A stretch of DNA of 44,014 nt from positions 1 to 44,014 of the forward strand of contig JADHVZ010000014.1 in NCBI GenBank assembly GCA_016783745.1. The letters are read 5' to 3'. A program made the position numbers and the translations under genes. The notes beneath the pieces were generated by a model. The model did no database searches. It saw only the letters and a program-made list of their open reading frames with translations, and was not told the origin of the DNA. The DNA is from Candidatus Omnitrophota bacterium (lineage in GTDB: Bacteria > Omnitrophota > Gorgyraeia > JAHIPI01). Numbering within the stretch: position 1 is the first letter of the stretch; the number at the start of each line of letters is the position of its first letter. Of the stretch, positions 1 through 9,356 are shown piece after piece.

Positions 1-238
1 CCGCGGAAGGTTGAGGCGCGATCGGCTCACTACGCAACCCTTGAGTATTATAAAATATACGGTTGCCAAAACGGCGTATATCCTGGTTTGGGATCAACCT
101 GTAGCCGTATAGATCAGAAGCTTCAAACAGGGGCGGATCGCCGAGTCCGAACACAAAGCGAGCAATAAGCTCTGCCGCAATCAATATTGATATCAAAATC
201 GCAAGGATCCGGTATGCGCGTTTAATTTTTGCAGTCAT
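1..238 (-). CDS. N-terminal part of an SGNH/GDSL-hydrolase-like membrane-anchored protein (partial)
   Basis: Reading the minus strand from an ATG at 238 gives 79 uninterrupted codons that run off the window. The protein starts with a basic stretch and one hydrophobic segment (about residues 9-27), then a short region containing DLYGYRLIPN and an N-x-x-G-x-R pattern. That arrangement is common ahead of the catalytic domain of SGNH/GDSL-type hydrolases found in polysaccharide clusters. The ATG overlaps the stop of the upstream GT4 gene (ATGA), so translation is probably coupled. The catalytic Ser, Asp and His blocks lie outside the window, so the family call rests on the N-terminal pattern only. 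It may be an O-acyl esterase or acetyltransferase acting on the surface glycan. Confidence 0.5.
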   Translation of the reverse strand, partial: MTAKIKRAYRILAILISILIAAELIARFVFGLGDPPLFEASDLYGYRLIPNQDIRRFGNRIFYNTQGLRSEPIAPQPSA

Positions 239-1401
239 CGCACATTCACCCCATACTTTTTAAATACGTCAACCGTACCCTGTACTGATTGATGAATTTC
301 ATACCTCTTCAAAAAGCACTTCCTGGCATTTTGCCTCATTGTCTCATATTCGCTTGAAGACAATTCCAGCCAGCCTTCGAGCAACTTTATTGCCCCTTGT
401 GAACTATCACTCTCAACCAGGCCTGCGCCGTCGGCTTTGATCTCACGCGAGATATTCACCTTGTCGGTAATCAAAACGGGAAGGCCGCAGGCCATGGCTT
501 CGGCTATCGCTACGCCGAAATTCTCCTGGTGCGAGGGCAGCATAAATACTTCTGAGGCGTAAAAAGCGCCCCACTTCAGATCTCCCGTCAACATCCCTGT
601 CCAGGTGATCCTATCGTCAATACCTAATTTTTTACTCAAGCCTTGTAATTTTGACTGCCAGCCGATCTGGTCAGGTCCGGCTATGATCAAGTGTAAAGAA
701 GGGTGTTCCTTTGATATTTTAGCAAAAGATTCGACGAGCAGGTCACACCCTTTTTTGGGGTGGATACGGCTCAGGAACAGGATCGACCTCTTATCGCGTA
801 ATCGAGGAAATCTCCGGAAAAATATCTCCTTTTTATTATCCTTATCTTCAGGCGGTGAAGTCGTCCCGTAATAGCAAATGACTTCTTCTTTGCACTTGTA
901 TAACCAGAATGATCGACGCGCCAGAACTCGTTCCTGTTCACAGCAATAGAAAACTGCCCGGGCATCACGCAAGACCTTATACTCCGCCCAGGGCCAGTAA
1001 AACCACTTTTTTAAATGCTTCAAGGGATATTCACGTTTAAACCAGGGATCAAGCATGCCGTGGACACATACAAAATAGGGTGTTTTACTTTTACGTAAAA
1101 CGCTCCATCCTCCAAAGCTGGAATACTGCCAGATACCGTGGATGATGACGGCATCATACTCTTCAGCATGTATCCGCAGCCAAGGTATAAATCTGGGAGT
1201 ATAGCCGTAATTAAAGAATGCCGGTCCCAGCGCAAACCTCTTACCTTTAGCCCTTGTGACCCACGGCGCATTCGGGGCATCAAGCGACACTATTGCCGAT
1301 TGATGCCCGGTTTCAGAAAGGACCGATTCGATCTGTAAGGCTGCCTCGATTGGCCCGCCGCCTACCGGGTCGACTGAACGTATTACTTGGAGTAGTCTCA
1401 T
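235..1401 (-). CDS. Glycosyltransferase, GT4 family
   Basis: This 388-residue protein has the two-domain GT-B layout of family 4 retaining glycosyltransferases. The N-terminal domain begins MRLLQVIRSVDPVGGGP, with the Gly-rich loop that contacts the nucleotide sugar or acceptor. The C-terminal domain contains ILFLSRIHPKKG and the E-x7-E motif in ENFGVAIAEAMACGLPV, about residues 298-306. It probably transfers a sugar from a nucleotide donor to the growing surface glycan on the cytoplasmic face. It overlaps the downstream SGNH-like gene by 4 bases. No ribosome binding site is visible because the 29 bases between the preceding stop and this ATG are a tandem repeat, so translation may depend on coupling. 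Donor and linkage cannot be read from sequence. Confidence 0.9.
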   Translation of the reverse strand: MRLLQVIRSVDPVGGGPIEAALQIESVLSETGHQSAIVSLDAPNAPWVTRAKGKRFALGPAFFNYGYTPRFIPWLRIHAEEYDAVIIHGIWQYSSFGGWSVLRKSKTPYFVCVHGMLDPWFKREYPLKHLKKWFYWPWAEYKVLRDARAVFYCCEQERVLARRSFWLYKCKEEVICYYGTTSPPEDKDNKKEIFFRRFPRLRDKRSILFLSRIHPKKGCDLLVESFAKISKEHPSLHLIIAGPDQIGWQSKLQGLSKKLGIDDRITWTGMLTGDLKWGAFYASEVFMLPSHQENFGVAIAEAMACGLPVLITDKVNISREIKADGAGLVESDSSQGAIKLLEGWLELSSSEYETMRQNARKCFLKRYEIHQSVQGTVDVFKKYGVNVR

Positions 1402-1446
1402 ATTTCGGTTTTCGGTTTACGGTTTACGGTTTACGGTTTTCGGTGC
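1402..1446 (-). repeat. Tandem heptamer-like repeat at a gene 3' end
   Basis: On the minus strand this reads as tandem ACCGTAA / ACCGAAA units. It supplies the last codons and the TAA of the upstream GT4 gene and fills the whole gap to the next ATG. A related block lies at 34871-34904, again at the 3' end of a minus-strand gene. Confidence 0.75.
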
Positions 1447-2567
1447 ATGATTAATTTTTCGTATAAATTTATATATTGGGTAACCATATTCTCTGTTGAA
1501 AATCGTTTGACATTCACAAAACCGGTTTCCCGCATAGTCGCCATTTTTTCTTTGCTTCTTAGACTTTCAACGATCGCGCGGGCGGCTTCTTGCGGCTTAG
1601 CCGGATCTATATACACTGCCGCGTCGCCGCCCACCTCTGTCATAGGAGGACGATCCGTAGTAAAAACCGGGCAACCGCATGCCTGCGCCTCGATTATAGG
1701 CCACCCGAATCCCTCGGATAGAGACGGATATAATAAACCTTTTGCAGTCGAGTAAAGTGCGCGCATCCCTTCGCTTTCAAGAAAAGGGATGGCAAAAACC
1801 CGATCTTCAAGGTGTTGTCTTTTTATAAAGCTGCGCATTTCTTTCGACAGATCATCGCCCACAAACACCATATTGAATTCAGAAGTTTCATCAAATTTTA
1901 TGCTATTATTAAAAATATGCAGCGCGCCAAGGCGATTCTTATACCAAGCATCTTTTCCGATATGCAAGAAAAAAGGCCTTGCTGTGTCTATCCTGATATG
2001 CGCTATATTCGTTTTAGCCTCTTCTAGTCCCATGGCTGAATAAGAATAGTTGAACCCATAAGATATCACTGAAACATTTTCTGAGTCCAATTTAGTCAAT
2101 CTCAAGATATCATCTTTCGTAGATCCGGATATGCATACGATATGTCTTGCGATTTTAAGGCCGCTGAGTATCATTTTTTGAAGCCGGCGCCCTGTCCACT
2201 TCGTAGGATTTTCTCGAATCTCTCCCAGCGCGGAACGTATAGCCAGCAAGTCATGGCAAGTAATAAGATAAGGTATATCCTTTAGATATTTGGCATAAAA
2301 AGCATTTGAGTGATCGCAGATATGCGCTATCTCCGCCCTGGGCAGCGCTCCGCGAAGCCTGGATGGAAATAAAATAAATTTATCGATGTAGCCTAACCAT
2401 TTGCCTATTCCTTTATACGACGGCATTAATCTGCCGAAAAAGGGCTCCGGCCTGATTACCGACACATCATGGCCGCGTTGCCTGAGAGCGCTTTCCATGA
2501 TAGTTGAAAAACGCTGCATGCTTACCTGGCCGTCATTGACATAGTTGCCTATAAGCAATATCTTCAT
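1431..2567 (-). CDS. Glycosyltransferase, GT4 family
   Basis: A 378-residue GT4-type protein starting MKILLIGNYVNDGQVSM. The C-terminal GT-B domain has FLHIGKDAWYKNR and the E-x7-E motif in EGFGWPIIEAQACGCPV (about residues 285-300), followed by D-R-P-P near the nucleotide site. Its start is supported by a GAGGTG ribosome binding site 8-10 bases upstream of the ATG. It is the third-last gene of the polysaccharide cluster on this strand and presumably adds one sugar to the repeat unit. The last residues (MHRKP) are encoded by the heptamer repeat, so the natural C-terminus has probably been altered by repeat insertion. Donor and acceptor are unknown. Confidence 0.9.
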   Translation of the reverse strand: MKILLIGNYVNDGQVSMQRFSTIMESALRQRGHDVSVIRPEPFFGRLMPSYKGIGKWLGYIDKFILFPSRLRGALPRAEIAHICDHSNAFYAKYLKDIPYLITCHDLLAIRSALGEIRENPTKWTGRRLQKMILSGLKIARHIVCISGSTKDDILRLTKLDSENVSVISYGFNYSYSAMGLEEAKTNIAHIRIDTARPFFLHIGKDAWYKNRLGALHIFNNSIKFDETSEFNMVFVGDDLSKEMRSFIKRQHLEDRVFAIPFLESEGMRALYSTAKGLLYPSLSEGFGWPIIEAQACGCPVFTTDRPPMTEVGGDAAVYIDPAKPQEAARAIVESLRSKEKMATMRETGFVNVKRFSTENMVTQYINLYEKLIMHRKP

Positions 2568-2609
2568 TTAACGCACCTCGATCCGTATAAAGCTACGTCT
2601 TAAAATCAC

Positions 2610-3635
2610 TTAAATATTTTTAAATAGATCCTTATTTTCCTTCACCCAGGATATCAGCTTTCTTATCCCATTATATTTGCCGGTCTCCGGGCTCCAGCCT
2701 AATATCTTTTTGGCTTTGGAAACGTTGCTGATATATACTTTCTGGTCGCCCGGTCTCCACGAACCATACTCAATAGGTATGTTCTTATTTAAGTTTTCTT
2801 TTAAAAAAGCAACGAGCTCTAAAAGGGAAATCTCATTCTCCGATCCGCCTCCGATGTTAAAAATGCCCCCTTTTATCTTATCTATATTTTCATAGGCCGA
2901 ATGGAAAAGATCTACCAAATCGTCTATATAAAGAATATCTCTCACCTGCTTACCGTCTCCGAAGATAGTCATCTTCTTTCCTGAAATAGCCGCTATTATG
3001 AACCAGGCGACCCAACCCTGGTCCTCAACCCCAAATTGCCTGGGCCCGTATATACAGGATTGTCTCATAACTACGGTTTTTAATCCGTATATCCTCGCGT
3101 AATCGTGCACGTATTGCTCCGCACAGCCCTTAGAACATCCGTAAGGAGAGTGAAAATCTAAAGGCCTGCTTTCCCCTATCCCTCTCTTCATACCCTTCCA
3201 TGTATATTTTCCATTTTCCTCTACAACCACCAGGTCTTCCATATTACCATAGACCTTGTTAGTCGAACCATAAATTATTGCGGGGCTTATTTTAGCTGAT
3301 CTTACAGCCTCAAGAATATTCAATGTACCTAATGCGTTAATCTCAAAATCTTTGCGGGGATCATCCACAGAATCGGTAACGGCTACCTGGCCGGCCATAT
3401 GGAATATTACTTTACTATCTCTATTCTTTTCGATCGCTCGCTGTACGGCTTTGAAATCCGTAATGTCTTGTTTTATAAAATCGATCGCGCCTAAAGACCG
3501 AAGCCATTTCAGGTTCTTTTCTGATCCCTTTCTCGAAAGATCATCGACGATGGACACCTCATCACCTTTCCGCATATAAAAACTGGCTACATTTGAACCG
3601 ATAAACCCGCATCCTCCCGTTATTAATACTTTCAT
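2610..3635 (-). CDS. NAD-dependent epimerase/dehydratase, CDP-paratose 2-epimerase-like
   Basis: This 341-residue extended short-chain dehydrogenase/reductase has the NAD-binding GGCGFIGSN motif at residues 7-15, a catalytic YxxxK in SPYGCSKG, and the Ser of the triad in YGSTNKVYG. The stretch SCIYGPRQFGVEDQGWVAWF is characteristic of CDP-paratose 2-epimerase (tyvelose epimerase, RfbE family), which interconverts CDP-paratose and CDP-tyvelose. A related 2-epimerase or UDP-sugar specificity is possible. No CDP-sugar 3,6-dideoxyhexose pathway genes are in the window to confirm the substrate. The gene sits 15 bases downstream of the O-antigen polymerase-like gene and has a GAGG ribosome binding site. 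It most likely makes the activated sugar used by the neighbouring glycosyltransferases. Confidence 0.8.
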   Translation of the reverse strand: MKVLITGGCGFIGSNVASFYMRKGDEVSIVDDLSRKGSEKNLKWLRSLGAIDFIKQDITDFKAVQRAIEKNRDSKVIFHMAGQVAVTDSVDDPRKDFEINALGTLNILEAVRSAKISPAIIYGSTNKVYGNMEDLVVVEENGKYTWKGMKRGIGESRPLDFHSPYGCSKGCAEQYVHDYARIYGLKTVVMRQSCIYGPRQFGVEDQGWVAWFIIAAISGKKMTIFGDGKQVRDILYIDDLVDLFHSAYENIDKIKGGIFNIGGGSENEISLLELVAFLKENLNKNIPIEYGSWRPGDQKVYISNVSKAKKILGWSPETGKYNGIRKLISWVKENKDLFKNI

Positions 3636-3650
3636 TTTATTTACCTCTTC

Positions 3651-4985
3651 CTATGCCCATATTTCCTGCTCCTTGCTTCCCAGTTTATTAGCCGCAACGC
3701 AAAAACCTATGAACAGCCATGCATACCCCATTTCTGTCCCGTAATTAGTTGTAGCCCAGGCCAACATAACGCTGCCTATAAATGAAAATAACAATATAGG
3801 TAATGGATTGCTGGAGATATGCGTAGCCTTTAACGCTCCCACAAAAATCCACCATACCAATAATATCCTGAATGTGATATATATAAGCCCGAATATGGGG
3901 CCTGTTTCGACAATAATGCGTGACCACTCATCTTCTACGCCCGCTTCTATTCGAACGCCGGTTGCCAGCGCGGCACCGCCGCTGGTATGAGAACCGATCC
4001 CAACGCCTAAAGTAGGGGTTCTTGAAATATAATCCGCAAATTGAAAAAGCATTCGTCCGATTCGGATGAATATAGAGCCTTCGGTCGCTTCCGCCCCCCG
4101 ATGTCGATCTAAGGTAATTTCCGCAACAGTGGCAAAGAACCATACAAAACAAAATATCCCTATAATTATCAAGGCGATCGGCAGCATTATGGCTCGGGCG
4201 CTTATCTTCTGTCTGCGTACAACAAAAGCGCTGAAAGCTGCCGCCAGAGAAGCGAGCGCAGTTAAGATATACGGCAACCTGGTGCCGGATACAGCAAGAT
4301 TGGCAATTGCGGCCAGGCTTGCAAGCCACAATACTTTTATGCCGCATGGACGATCTTTCTTCGGTAAAATCCACGCTGTAAAAAGAAAAGCCACGACGCT
4401 GCCGATAAACAACTGCTGTCCGTGAAAAAAAGTAAATGTGCCTGTGGGCCGCACTACAGTACCGCCGCGCATACCGGTTATTGTATAAATTATATCTGAC
4501 TCGGCAGTTTGATTAATAAAGGATGTCGGAGGTGAAATATGCTGCGCGTACACCAGTGCCCCCATGGGGATGGCAATAAACAGCGTCTGCCTGACTAGAC
4601 GCTTCAAGTCTTCTCCGCTAAAATTTTCCCCGATAATAAAAGCTAATGGAAAATAAAAAAAGTACATACGCCAGCCGTATATAAGAGTTACGATGCCTAC
4701 GCGTGTAGTGATACTCTGCAAAAGCGCAAAAAGTAAAAAAACAACAGTCATTGAAAATCCATAAGTGTAAATCGGCATTTTTTTGGGGAAAAGTCGGTTT
4801 GAAAACGCGAGCCAGTATACCAAGATCACAAACGGGTCCCTGATAAAGAAAATGTATCTATGGTACTGCGGAAACATCCATTTGCGGAAGGCCCCTTCGA
4901 CAATAAGAAGCCAATATATGACAAAGACGAGATTTACGATCAAACGGCGCGCCTGTTCACGATTAGTAAATAATCCTGTTGCCAT
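3651..4985 (-). CDS. O-antigen ligase/polymerase-like integral membrane protein (Wzy/WaaL type)
   Basis: A 444-residue protein with about ten strongly hydrophobic segments spread along its length and a longer polar loop near residues 300-360 that contains GVGIGSHTSGG. This is the layout of the Wzy_C/O-antigen ligase superfamily. The N-terminal block EGAFRKWMFPQ followed by IRDPFVILVYW is typical of a subgroup found in exopolysaccharide clusters. It would polymerise or ligate lipid-linked repeat units on the outer face of the inner membrane. The ATG has an AAGGTGAG ribosome binding site, and the preceding gene ends 20 bases upstream. Sequence alone cannot separate polymerase from ligase. Confidence 0.8.
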   Translation of the reverse strand: MATGLFTNREQARRLIVNLVFVIYWLLIVEGAFRKWMFPQYHRYIFFIRDPFVILVYWLAFSNRLFPKKMPIYTYGFSMTVVFLLFALLQSITTRVGIVTLIYGWRMYFFYFPLAFIIGENFSGEDLKRLVRQTLFIAIPMGALVYAQHISPPTSFINQTAESDIIYTITGMRGGTVVRPTGTFTFFHGQQLFIGSVVAFLFTAWILPKKDRPCGIKVLWLASLAAIANLAVSGTRLPYILTALASLAAAFSAFVVRRQKISARAIMLPIALIIIGIFCFVWFFATVAEITLDRHRGAEATEGSIFIRIGRMLFQFADYISRTPTLGVGIGSHTSGGAALATGVRIEAGVEDEWSRIIVETGPIFGLIYITFRILLVWWIFVGALKATHISSNPLPILLFSFIGSVMLAWATTNYGTEMGYAWLFIGFCVAANKLGSKEQEIWA

Positions 4986-5005
4986 ATACTCACCTTTTCT
5001 TTAAC

Positions 5006-6214
5006 TCATGCATCATGCGGCGCTTCCAATGCCCTGATAATCCCACTTAAATCAGCTTCATAATCCCATTTTTGGATCACCTCAAAAGACTTGCTCCCCA
5101 TCGCCCTTCTGAGGTCGGGATCATTCATAGATCTATCAAGATACTGCGCCAATTCTTCAACATCGCCTGTCTTAAAGACAAACCCGTTCTCACCTTGCCT
5201 TACGAGGTCTCTGCCGCAGCCTACAAGGTCTGAAACTACGATCGGAAGGCGGAAGCACATTGCCTCATTTACCACCAATCCCCATGATTCGCCCATAGTC
5301 GAAGGCAAGACTAATACATCTGATGCAACATAATATTTACCGATTTCTCTTTGATTAATAAATCCCGCGAAAAAAACATTTTCAAGATTGTTTTTTTCTA
5401 CATAATCCCCAAGGTCTTCTTTTAATTCACCGTCTCCGACAAAAATGAGCGTCTTGTCTTTAGCGGATAATTTTTCGTACGCCATCAATAGATCTTTTGG
5501 CCGCTTTTTAGGGATCAACTTACCGACAAACAAAATAACTATTTTTTCAGGAGGAATACCCAACTCTTTTCTAATATCGTTTTTCTTACCTATTAGTCTA
5601 CTATATTCGCCAAAAAACTTTTTATTATCAACAGCATAGGGCATTGAATACATTCTTCCCTCTTCCGCCCCATAGAATTTGTAAAATTCTCTATTTTCAC
5701 TGCCAATAGCGAGAAACACTTTAATAAACTTAAACAGCGCTCTTAATGCAATTTTTTTAATTAAAATCTTCCATTTAGGCTTCAAAAATTCATGACATAA
5801 TGGTGAGTCAGATCTAATAAATATAGGGGTTTTCTTCAAGCGGGCGATAATAAACGCTAATCGATGCGTAAAATAATGCCATCCATGAACTATAATCGCA
5901 TCATACGCACCGTCCCGCACCTCTTCTACTATGCCTATATTGACTAACCCGAACGGCAAGTTAAACACAGTCGGTTTCGGAGAATAATTCTTCAGGAATT
6001 TATATTTATATCCTTCCAGTAGAGGAATATCCCACTTAATTCTTTTTTGAAACTCAATATCTTCCATTTCTTCCGTTCCTTCCTTAGAGCAATACATCAC
6101 CGTAAGGTCTATTCCGGGATAATCGGCCATCTCCTTGAAAAGCTGTGAATTGTATTGTATCGGATGACTGATAAGAAAAGCGATCCTATGTTTTTTTATT
6201 GGCGCTCTTTCCAC
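5006..6214 (-). CDS. Glycosyltransferase, GT4 family
   Basis: A 402-residue GT-B glycosyltransferase. The N-terminus has IAFLISHPIQYNSQLF, common in GT4 members of O-antigen clusters. The C-terminal domain has ILFVGKLIPKKRPKDLL, the donor-site signature, and the E-x7-E motif in ESWGLVVNEAMCFRLPIV. The start is GTG at 6214, supported by GGAGGAG five bases upstream. The N-terminal codons overlap the end of the upstream GT2 gene by 29 bases. Acts in the cytoplasm or at the membrane face on the lipid-linked glycan. Sugar specificity unknown. Confidence 0.9.
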   Translation of the reverse strand: MERAPIKKHRIAFLISHPIQYNSQLFKEMADYPGIDLTVMYCSKEGTEEMEDIEFQKRIKWDIPLLEGYKYKFLKNYSPKPTVFNLPFGLVNIGIVEEVRDGAYDAIIVHGWHYFTHRLAFIIARLKKTPIFIRSDSPLCHEFLKPKWKILIKKIALRALFKFIKVFLAIGSENREFYKFYGAEEGRMYSMPYAVDNKKFFGEYSRLIGKKNDIRKELGIPPEKIVILFVGKLIPKKRPKDLLMAYEKLSAKDKTLIFVGDGELKEDLGDYVEKNNLENVFFAGFINQREIGKYYVASDVLVLPSTMGESWGLVVNEAMCFRLPIVVSDLVGCGRDLVRQGENGFVFKTGDVEELAQYLDRSMNDPDLRRAMGSKSFEVIQKWDYEADLSGIIRALEAPHDA

Positions 6215-7139
6215 TGGAACTCCTCCACATCTTCCATCCTTCCCAGCGGCCCTTCAACGACGCGGGGAACCTTAACCAAAATTCTTTCTTCCTTCTTATC
6301 AGGAAATCCCGTAAGAAAAGAATAAATCCCGGTGTGCCCCTATTGCCGATAAGCAAAACCCATAATACATATATTATTCTTTTTATCGGAGAAAGGTGTT
6401 CCAATAAGATAAGTGTTTCATTAAAAGCCATGTTCTCTGTTGCATTAGCATCAAATATTCCGCGCTGGTCATTACCATAGCGCTTAGCATAATAATGATC
6501 CACTGCCACCTTCGGGTCATAAATAATCTTCCATCCTTTACGTTTAACAGCCAGGCAGACAGCCAGGTCATTTCGGGGTTGAGCACCTTTCCCGCGCAGC
6601 CGGTCATCGAAGCGAATGCCGATGAGAGCTTCTTTTCTAAAACTCATGTTCGCGCCTTTAAGATGGTCTACAACCCTTTCTTTACCGCTGCCCAGATGGT
6701 GATTGCTGATCAATAGACCAAACCAGAAAAGCCTGCCTACCATGAAATCCACGCCCCCTAACAATCTACCATCTACATAACACCAATCGCGTCCGCCCAG
6801 GCCTCCGATTTGAGGATCGGCATTAAAGTGCTTTTCGATGATTTTGAGCCAGTCTGGATGAGGCATTACATCATCATCAGTAAAGCTAACGATATCGCCG
6901 TTTGCATTACTTAAGCCGGCATTTAAGGCGGCCACTTGGCCGGGTTTCTTCACTTTTAACACCTGCATATTGGGATAATCGACTTTAATATTTTCTAAAA
7001 AGGAATGTGTAGCATTATCCGTATCACGCGCTATTACCAATATCTCATCAGCCTCTCGCATTTGCTTCTTTAGGGCCTCAAGACAGCGTTCAAGCATCTT
7101 CGGTCTTTGATAAGTAGGTATTATAACGCTAATGGTCAT
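6186..7139 (-). CDS. Glycosyltransferase, GT2 family
   Basis: A 317-residue GT-A fold enzyme. It opens ISVIIPTYQRPKMLERCLEA, carries a metal-binding DDD at about residues 96-98 (FTDDDVMPHPDW), and has a GANMSFRKEAL acceptor-side motif. The C-terminal third has a hydrophobic segment (about residues 255-285) that may associate with the membrane. It lies 3 bases after the stop of the upstream GT4 gene and overlaps the next gene. It most likely adds a sugar to the surface-glycan repeat unit. No strong ribosome binding site is visible, so coupling to the upstream gene is likely. Confidence 0.9.
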   Translation of the reverse strand: MTISVIIPTYQRPKMLERCLEALKKQMREADEILVIARDTDNATHSFLENIKVDYPNMQVLKVKKPGQVAALNAGLSNANGDIVSFTDDDVMPHPDWLKIIEKHFNADPQIGGLGGRDWCYVDGRLLGGVDFMVGRLFWFGLLISNHHLGSGKERVVDHLKGANMSFRKEALIGIRFDDRLRGKGAQPRNDLAVCLAVKRKGWKIIYDPKVAVDHYYAKRYGNDQRGIFDANATENMAFNETLILLEHLSPIKRIIYVLWVLLIGNRGTPGFILFLRDFLIRRKKEFWLRFPASLKGRWEGWKMWRSSSGKSANKKT

Positions 7140-7142
7140 GTT

Positions 7143-8195
7143 TTAAGCCAATAAATCTTTATAAATCTCGATGTGCTTCTGGGCTATAAGCGGCCATGCT
7201 AGATTTTCTTCGGCGAAGATACGGCATTTTTTTCCTATTTCGCTGCGCCATGCCGGTCTGTCTAGATACTTTTCAATAAGTTGTATCATTGCCTCGTCAT
7301 CATCGTTCGCAATGACGGGATATATAGAACCGCCGCCGTAATCCCTTATGCCCCCAACGTCAGTGGTAACTACGGGTAACCCGCAGGCTAAAGCTTCAAT
7401 TATTGCATTATTTGCCGAAACCTCATTCATCGGCATAAGTAAAAGATAATTCGCATTATAGAGACGCCTGAGCTCTTCATCGGAGATATCGTGGTGCCAC
7501 ACCACGCAAGGAAGGTCGATCAATTGTTCCAAATTGTCTATCTGAATCCTTTCTTTTCGCAGCAATAAATCAAACTTCAATTCGGGACGGCGTTTTGCCA
7601 GTTGTGTAATCACGCGATATACCATCGCAGTATTTCTGCCGTTCTGGCCGGTGAACATGATGCGCTTTGGCTCCGCATACTCTCCTTCGGCAGGGCGAAA
7701 AAATTCAGTATCTACACCGTGATGAATAAATTTTACCCGATTCTGCCCAATGTAAGATTCGTAAAAATCCAAATCGCACTGAGATAAAACTATAGCGCAT
7801 GAAAGCCTCTTCAGATTTTCTAACATCCGGGGAGGAAGTTTGCGAGGAGGCGGATAATGAATTGTTCCTATAATGTTTTTAGGTGCCTTTTTCCAACGTT
7901 CCCACAAATAGTGATGATTGTCGAAATGTAAAATATGAAATAAGCTATCTTTTTCTTCTAGCTTCCGGAGAAAACGCAGAAACCTAAACTCTGCTGCCGC
8001 AAAAACTGAATCGCGTCGCCACCACCATCCATGAGAAATAGAAAAAGCCCTGCCAATAAAACGCTGTAACAATCCGAATTCAACACTAACGACCTTTGCA
8101 TGGGGATTAAGCTTCTGAATGTACCGCGTTAATAAATTATAACTTGTATATTTGCCTAACCACGGCCATTTGTCACATAAATAGTGAATATTCAT
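7143..8195 (-). CDS. Glycosyltransferase, GT4 family
   Basis: A 350-residue GT-B glycosyltransferase. The C-terminal donor domain contains IMFTGQNGRNTAMVYRV and an E-x7-E-type motif within NEVSANNAIIEALACGLPVV, about residues 260-280. The N-terminal acceptor domain is less conserved, with a basic patch RRDSVFAAAEFRFLRFLRK that may lie on the membrane. Spacing to the neighbouring glycosyltransferase genes is 3 and 14 bases, consistent with one transcript. Substrate unknown. Confidence 0.85.
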   Translation of the reverse strand: MNIHYLCDKWPWLGKYTSYNLLTRYIQKLNPHAKVVSVEFGLLQRFIGRAFSISHGWWWRRDSVFAAAEFRFLRFLRKLEEKDSLFHILHFDNHHYLWERWKKAPKNIIGTIHYPPPRKLPPRMLENLKRLSCAIVLSQCDLDFYESYIGQNRVKFIHHGVDTEFFRPAEGEYAEPKRIMFTGQNGRNTAMVYRVITQLAKRRPELKFDLLLRKERIQIDNLEQLIDLPCVVWHHDISDEELRRLYNANYLLLMPMNEVSANNAIIEALACGLPVVTTDVGGIRDYGGGSIYPVIANDDDEAMIQLIEKYLDRPAWRSEIGKKCRIFAEENLAWPLIAQKHIEIYKDLLA

Positions 8196-8209
8196 TTAAG
8201 CCAGCTCTA

Positions 8210-9304
8210 TCATTTTTCAAGCCTAATATAATCTATTTGCCGTAAAACTGCTTCTTTTACAGACATCGGGGAAATCTTTTCCATTGAGCCATGAGGGCAA
8301 ATTGAAGCATAGAAACAACCACAATATTCAGGCGGTTCCACAATCTCTCCGAGACCATATAGCTCAAATTCATTCCTATTAAATATGTTATTCATTAAGA
8401 CTATTCTTTTGCTAAGGCCTATCGCTACATGCAATGCAAAAGTCACCTGGGTTACTATAACGTCACATTGATTTACTAAATCGATAAATTCTGCAAAAGG
8501 GAAATGTCCCGGATAACACCCGCCTGCCGAGTCAGCCAGGCGTTCATTTTTACTATGCTCTCCGGGTCCGCCAAGCCAGACTACTCCTGATCCTTCTCTT
8601 TTTAACTCCTGAGTAAGTATCTTCCAATAATCGTCAGGCCAAAGACGAGTCGGCCACCTTGAACCCACACCCGTATTTAGACCCACTACAGGTGACGGTT
8701 CCCGCAAATTCCATTCTCTAGCGGAATTCTTCTGCAAAATATAACGCTCACCGGAAAAAACATATCCGCATATCCGAAAAATTTCTTCTTGATAGCTCTT
8801 TGTGTTGGCTCTGCCGACGTCATCCCATAAACCTGTAAGAAACGCATGTTTGGCAATATTATTAAAAGGCCTGCAATGCCCGTATTTGTCCATTCCGAAC
8901 CCAAATTTCCTTTTCGCTCTCACAGATTCTGCTAATGATATAGCTGCCGGCTCTTTATCTAAATTGATAACAATATCATAATATATATTTTTCAGCCACG
9001 AGAACGTCTGTTCATTAATTCTAAGTTTGAGATCAACGTCTGATGGTACGAGCTCCGGAAAATCTGTCACCCACATAATAAATGACTGCGGCATTTCAGC
9101 CTTAAGTCTCCTAACCAGAGGCGTAGTCCGAATAACATCTCCTGCCGCCGCGAGTTTAATAATAAGAATCCTTTCGGACACAGGATCATAGAATTTACAG
9201 TCTTGGCAATGTGTCCCAGTTTGCTTATGAGGCTCACAAGGCATATCTCCTCTATAATAACGGCAATTGATGTTCTCCTTCATTTTATATTGGGTCTTTG
9301 CCAT
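8210..9304 (-). CDS. Glycosyltransferase family 9 (heptosyltransferase-like) with an N-terminal cysteine motif
   Basis: The chosen ATG at 9304 is preceded by AGGAG with about six bases spacing and gives 364 residues; an in-frame start at 9367 is possible but has no such site. The GT9 body begins ILIIKLAAAGDVIRTTPLVR, the acceptor-loop motif of ADP-heptose:LPS heptosyltransferases, and the donor half has GLNTGVGSRWPTRLWP and an LGGPGEHSKNE segment. Ahead of it are four cysteines, C14-x8-C23-x9-C33-x2-C36, in a conserved-looking block with RGDMPC and PHKQTGTHC. These cysteines could bind a metal; that is inference. The role is addition of heptose or a related sugar to a lipid-linked core. Confidence 0.85.
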   Translation of the reverse strand: MAKTQYKMKENINCRYYRGDMPCEPHKQTGTHCQDCKFYDPVSERILIIKLAAAGDVIRTTPLVRRLKAEMPQSFIMWVTDFPELVPSDVDLKLRINEQTFSWLKNIYYDIVINLDKEPAAISLAESVRAKRKFGFGMDKYGHCRPFNNIAKHAFLTGLWDDVGRANTKSYQEEIFRICGYVFSGERYILQKNSAREWNLREPSPVVGLNTGVGSRWPTRLWPDDYWKILTQELKREGSGVVWLGGPGEHSKNERLADSAGGCYPGHFPFAEFIDLVNQCDVIVTQVTFALHVAIGLSKRIVLMNNIFNRNEFELYGLGEIVEPPEYCGCFYASICPHGSMEKISPMSVKEAVLRQIDYIRLEK

Positions 9305-9356
9305 TTTTTCTCCTGTAGTTCTAAATAGCACATGATAAACGGTTAAAAATATGCGA

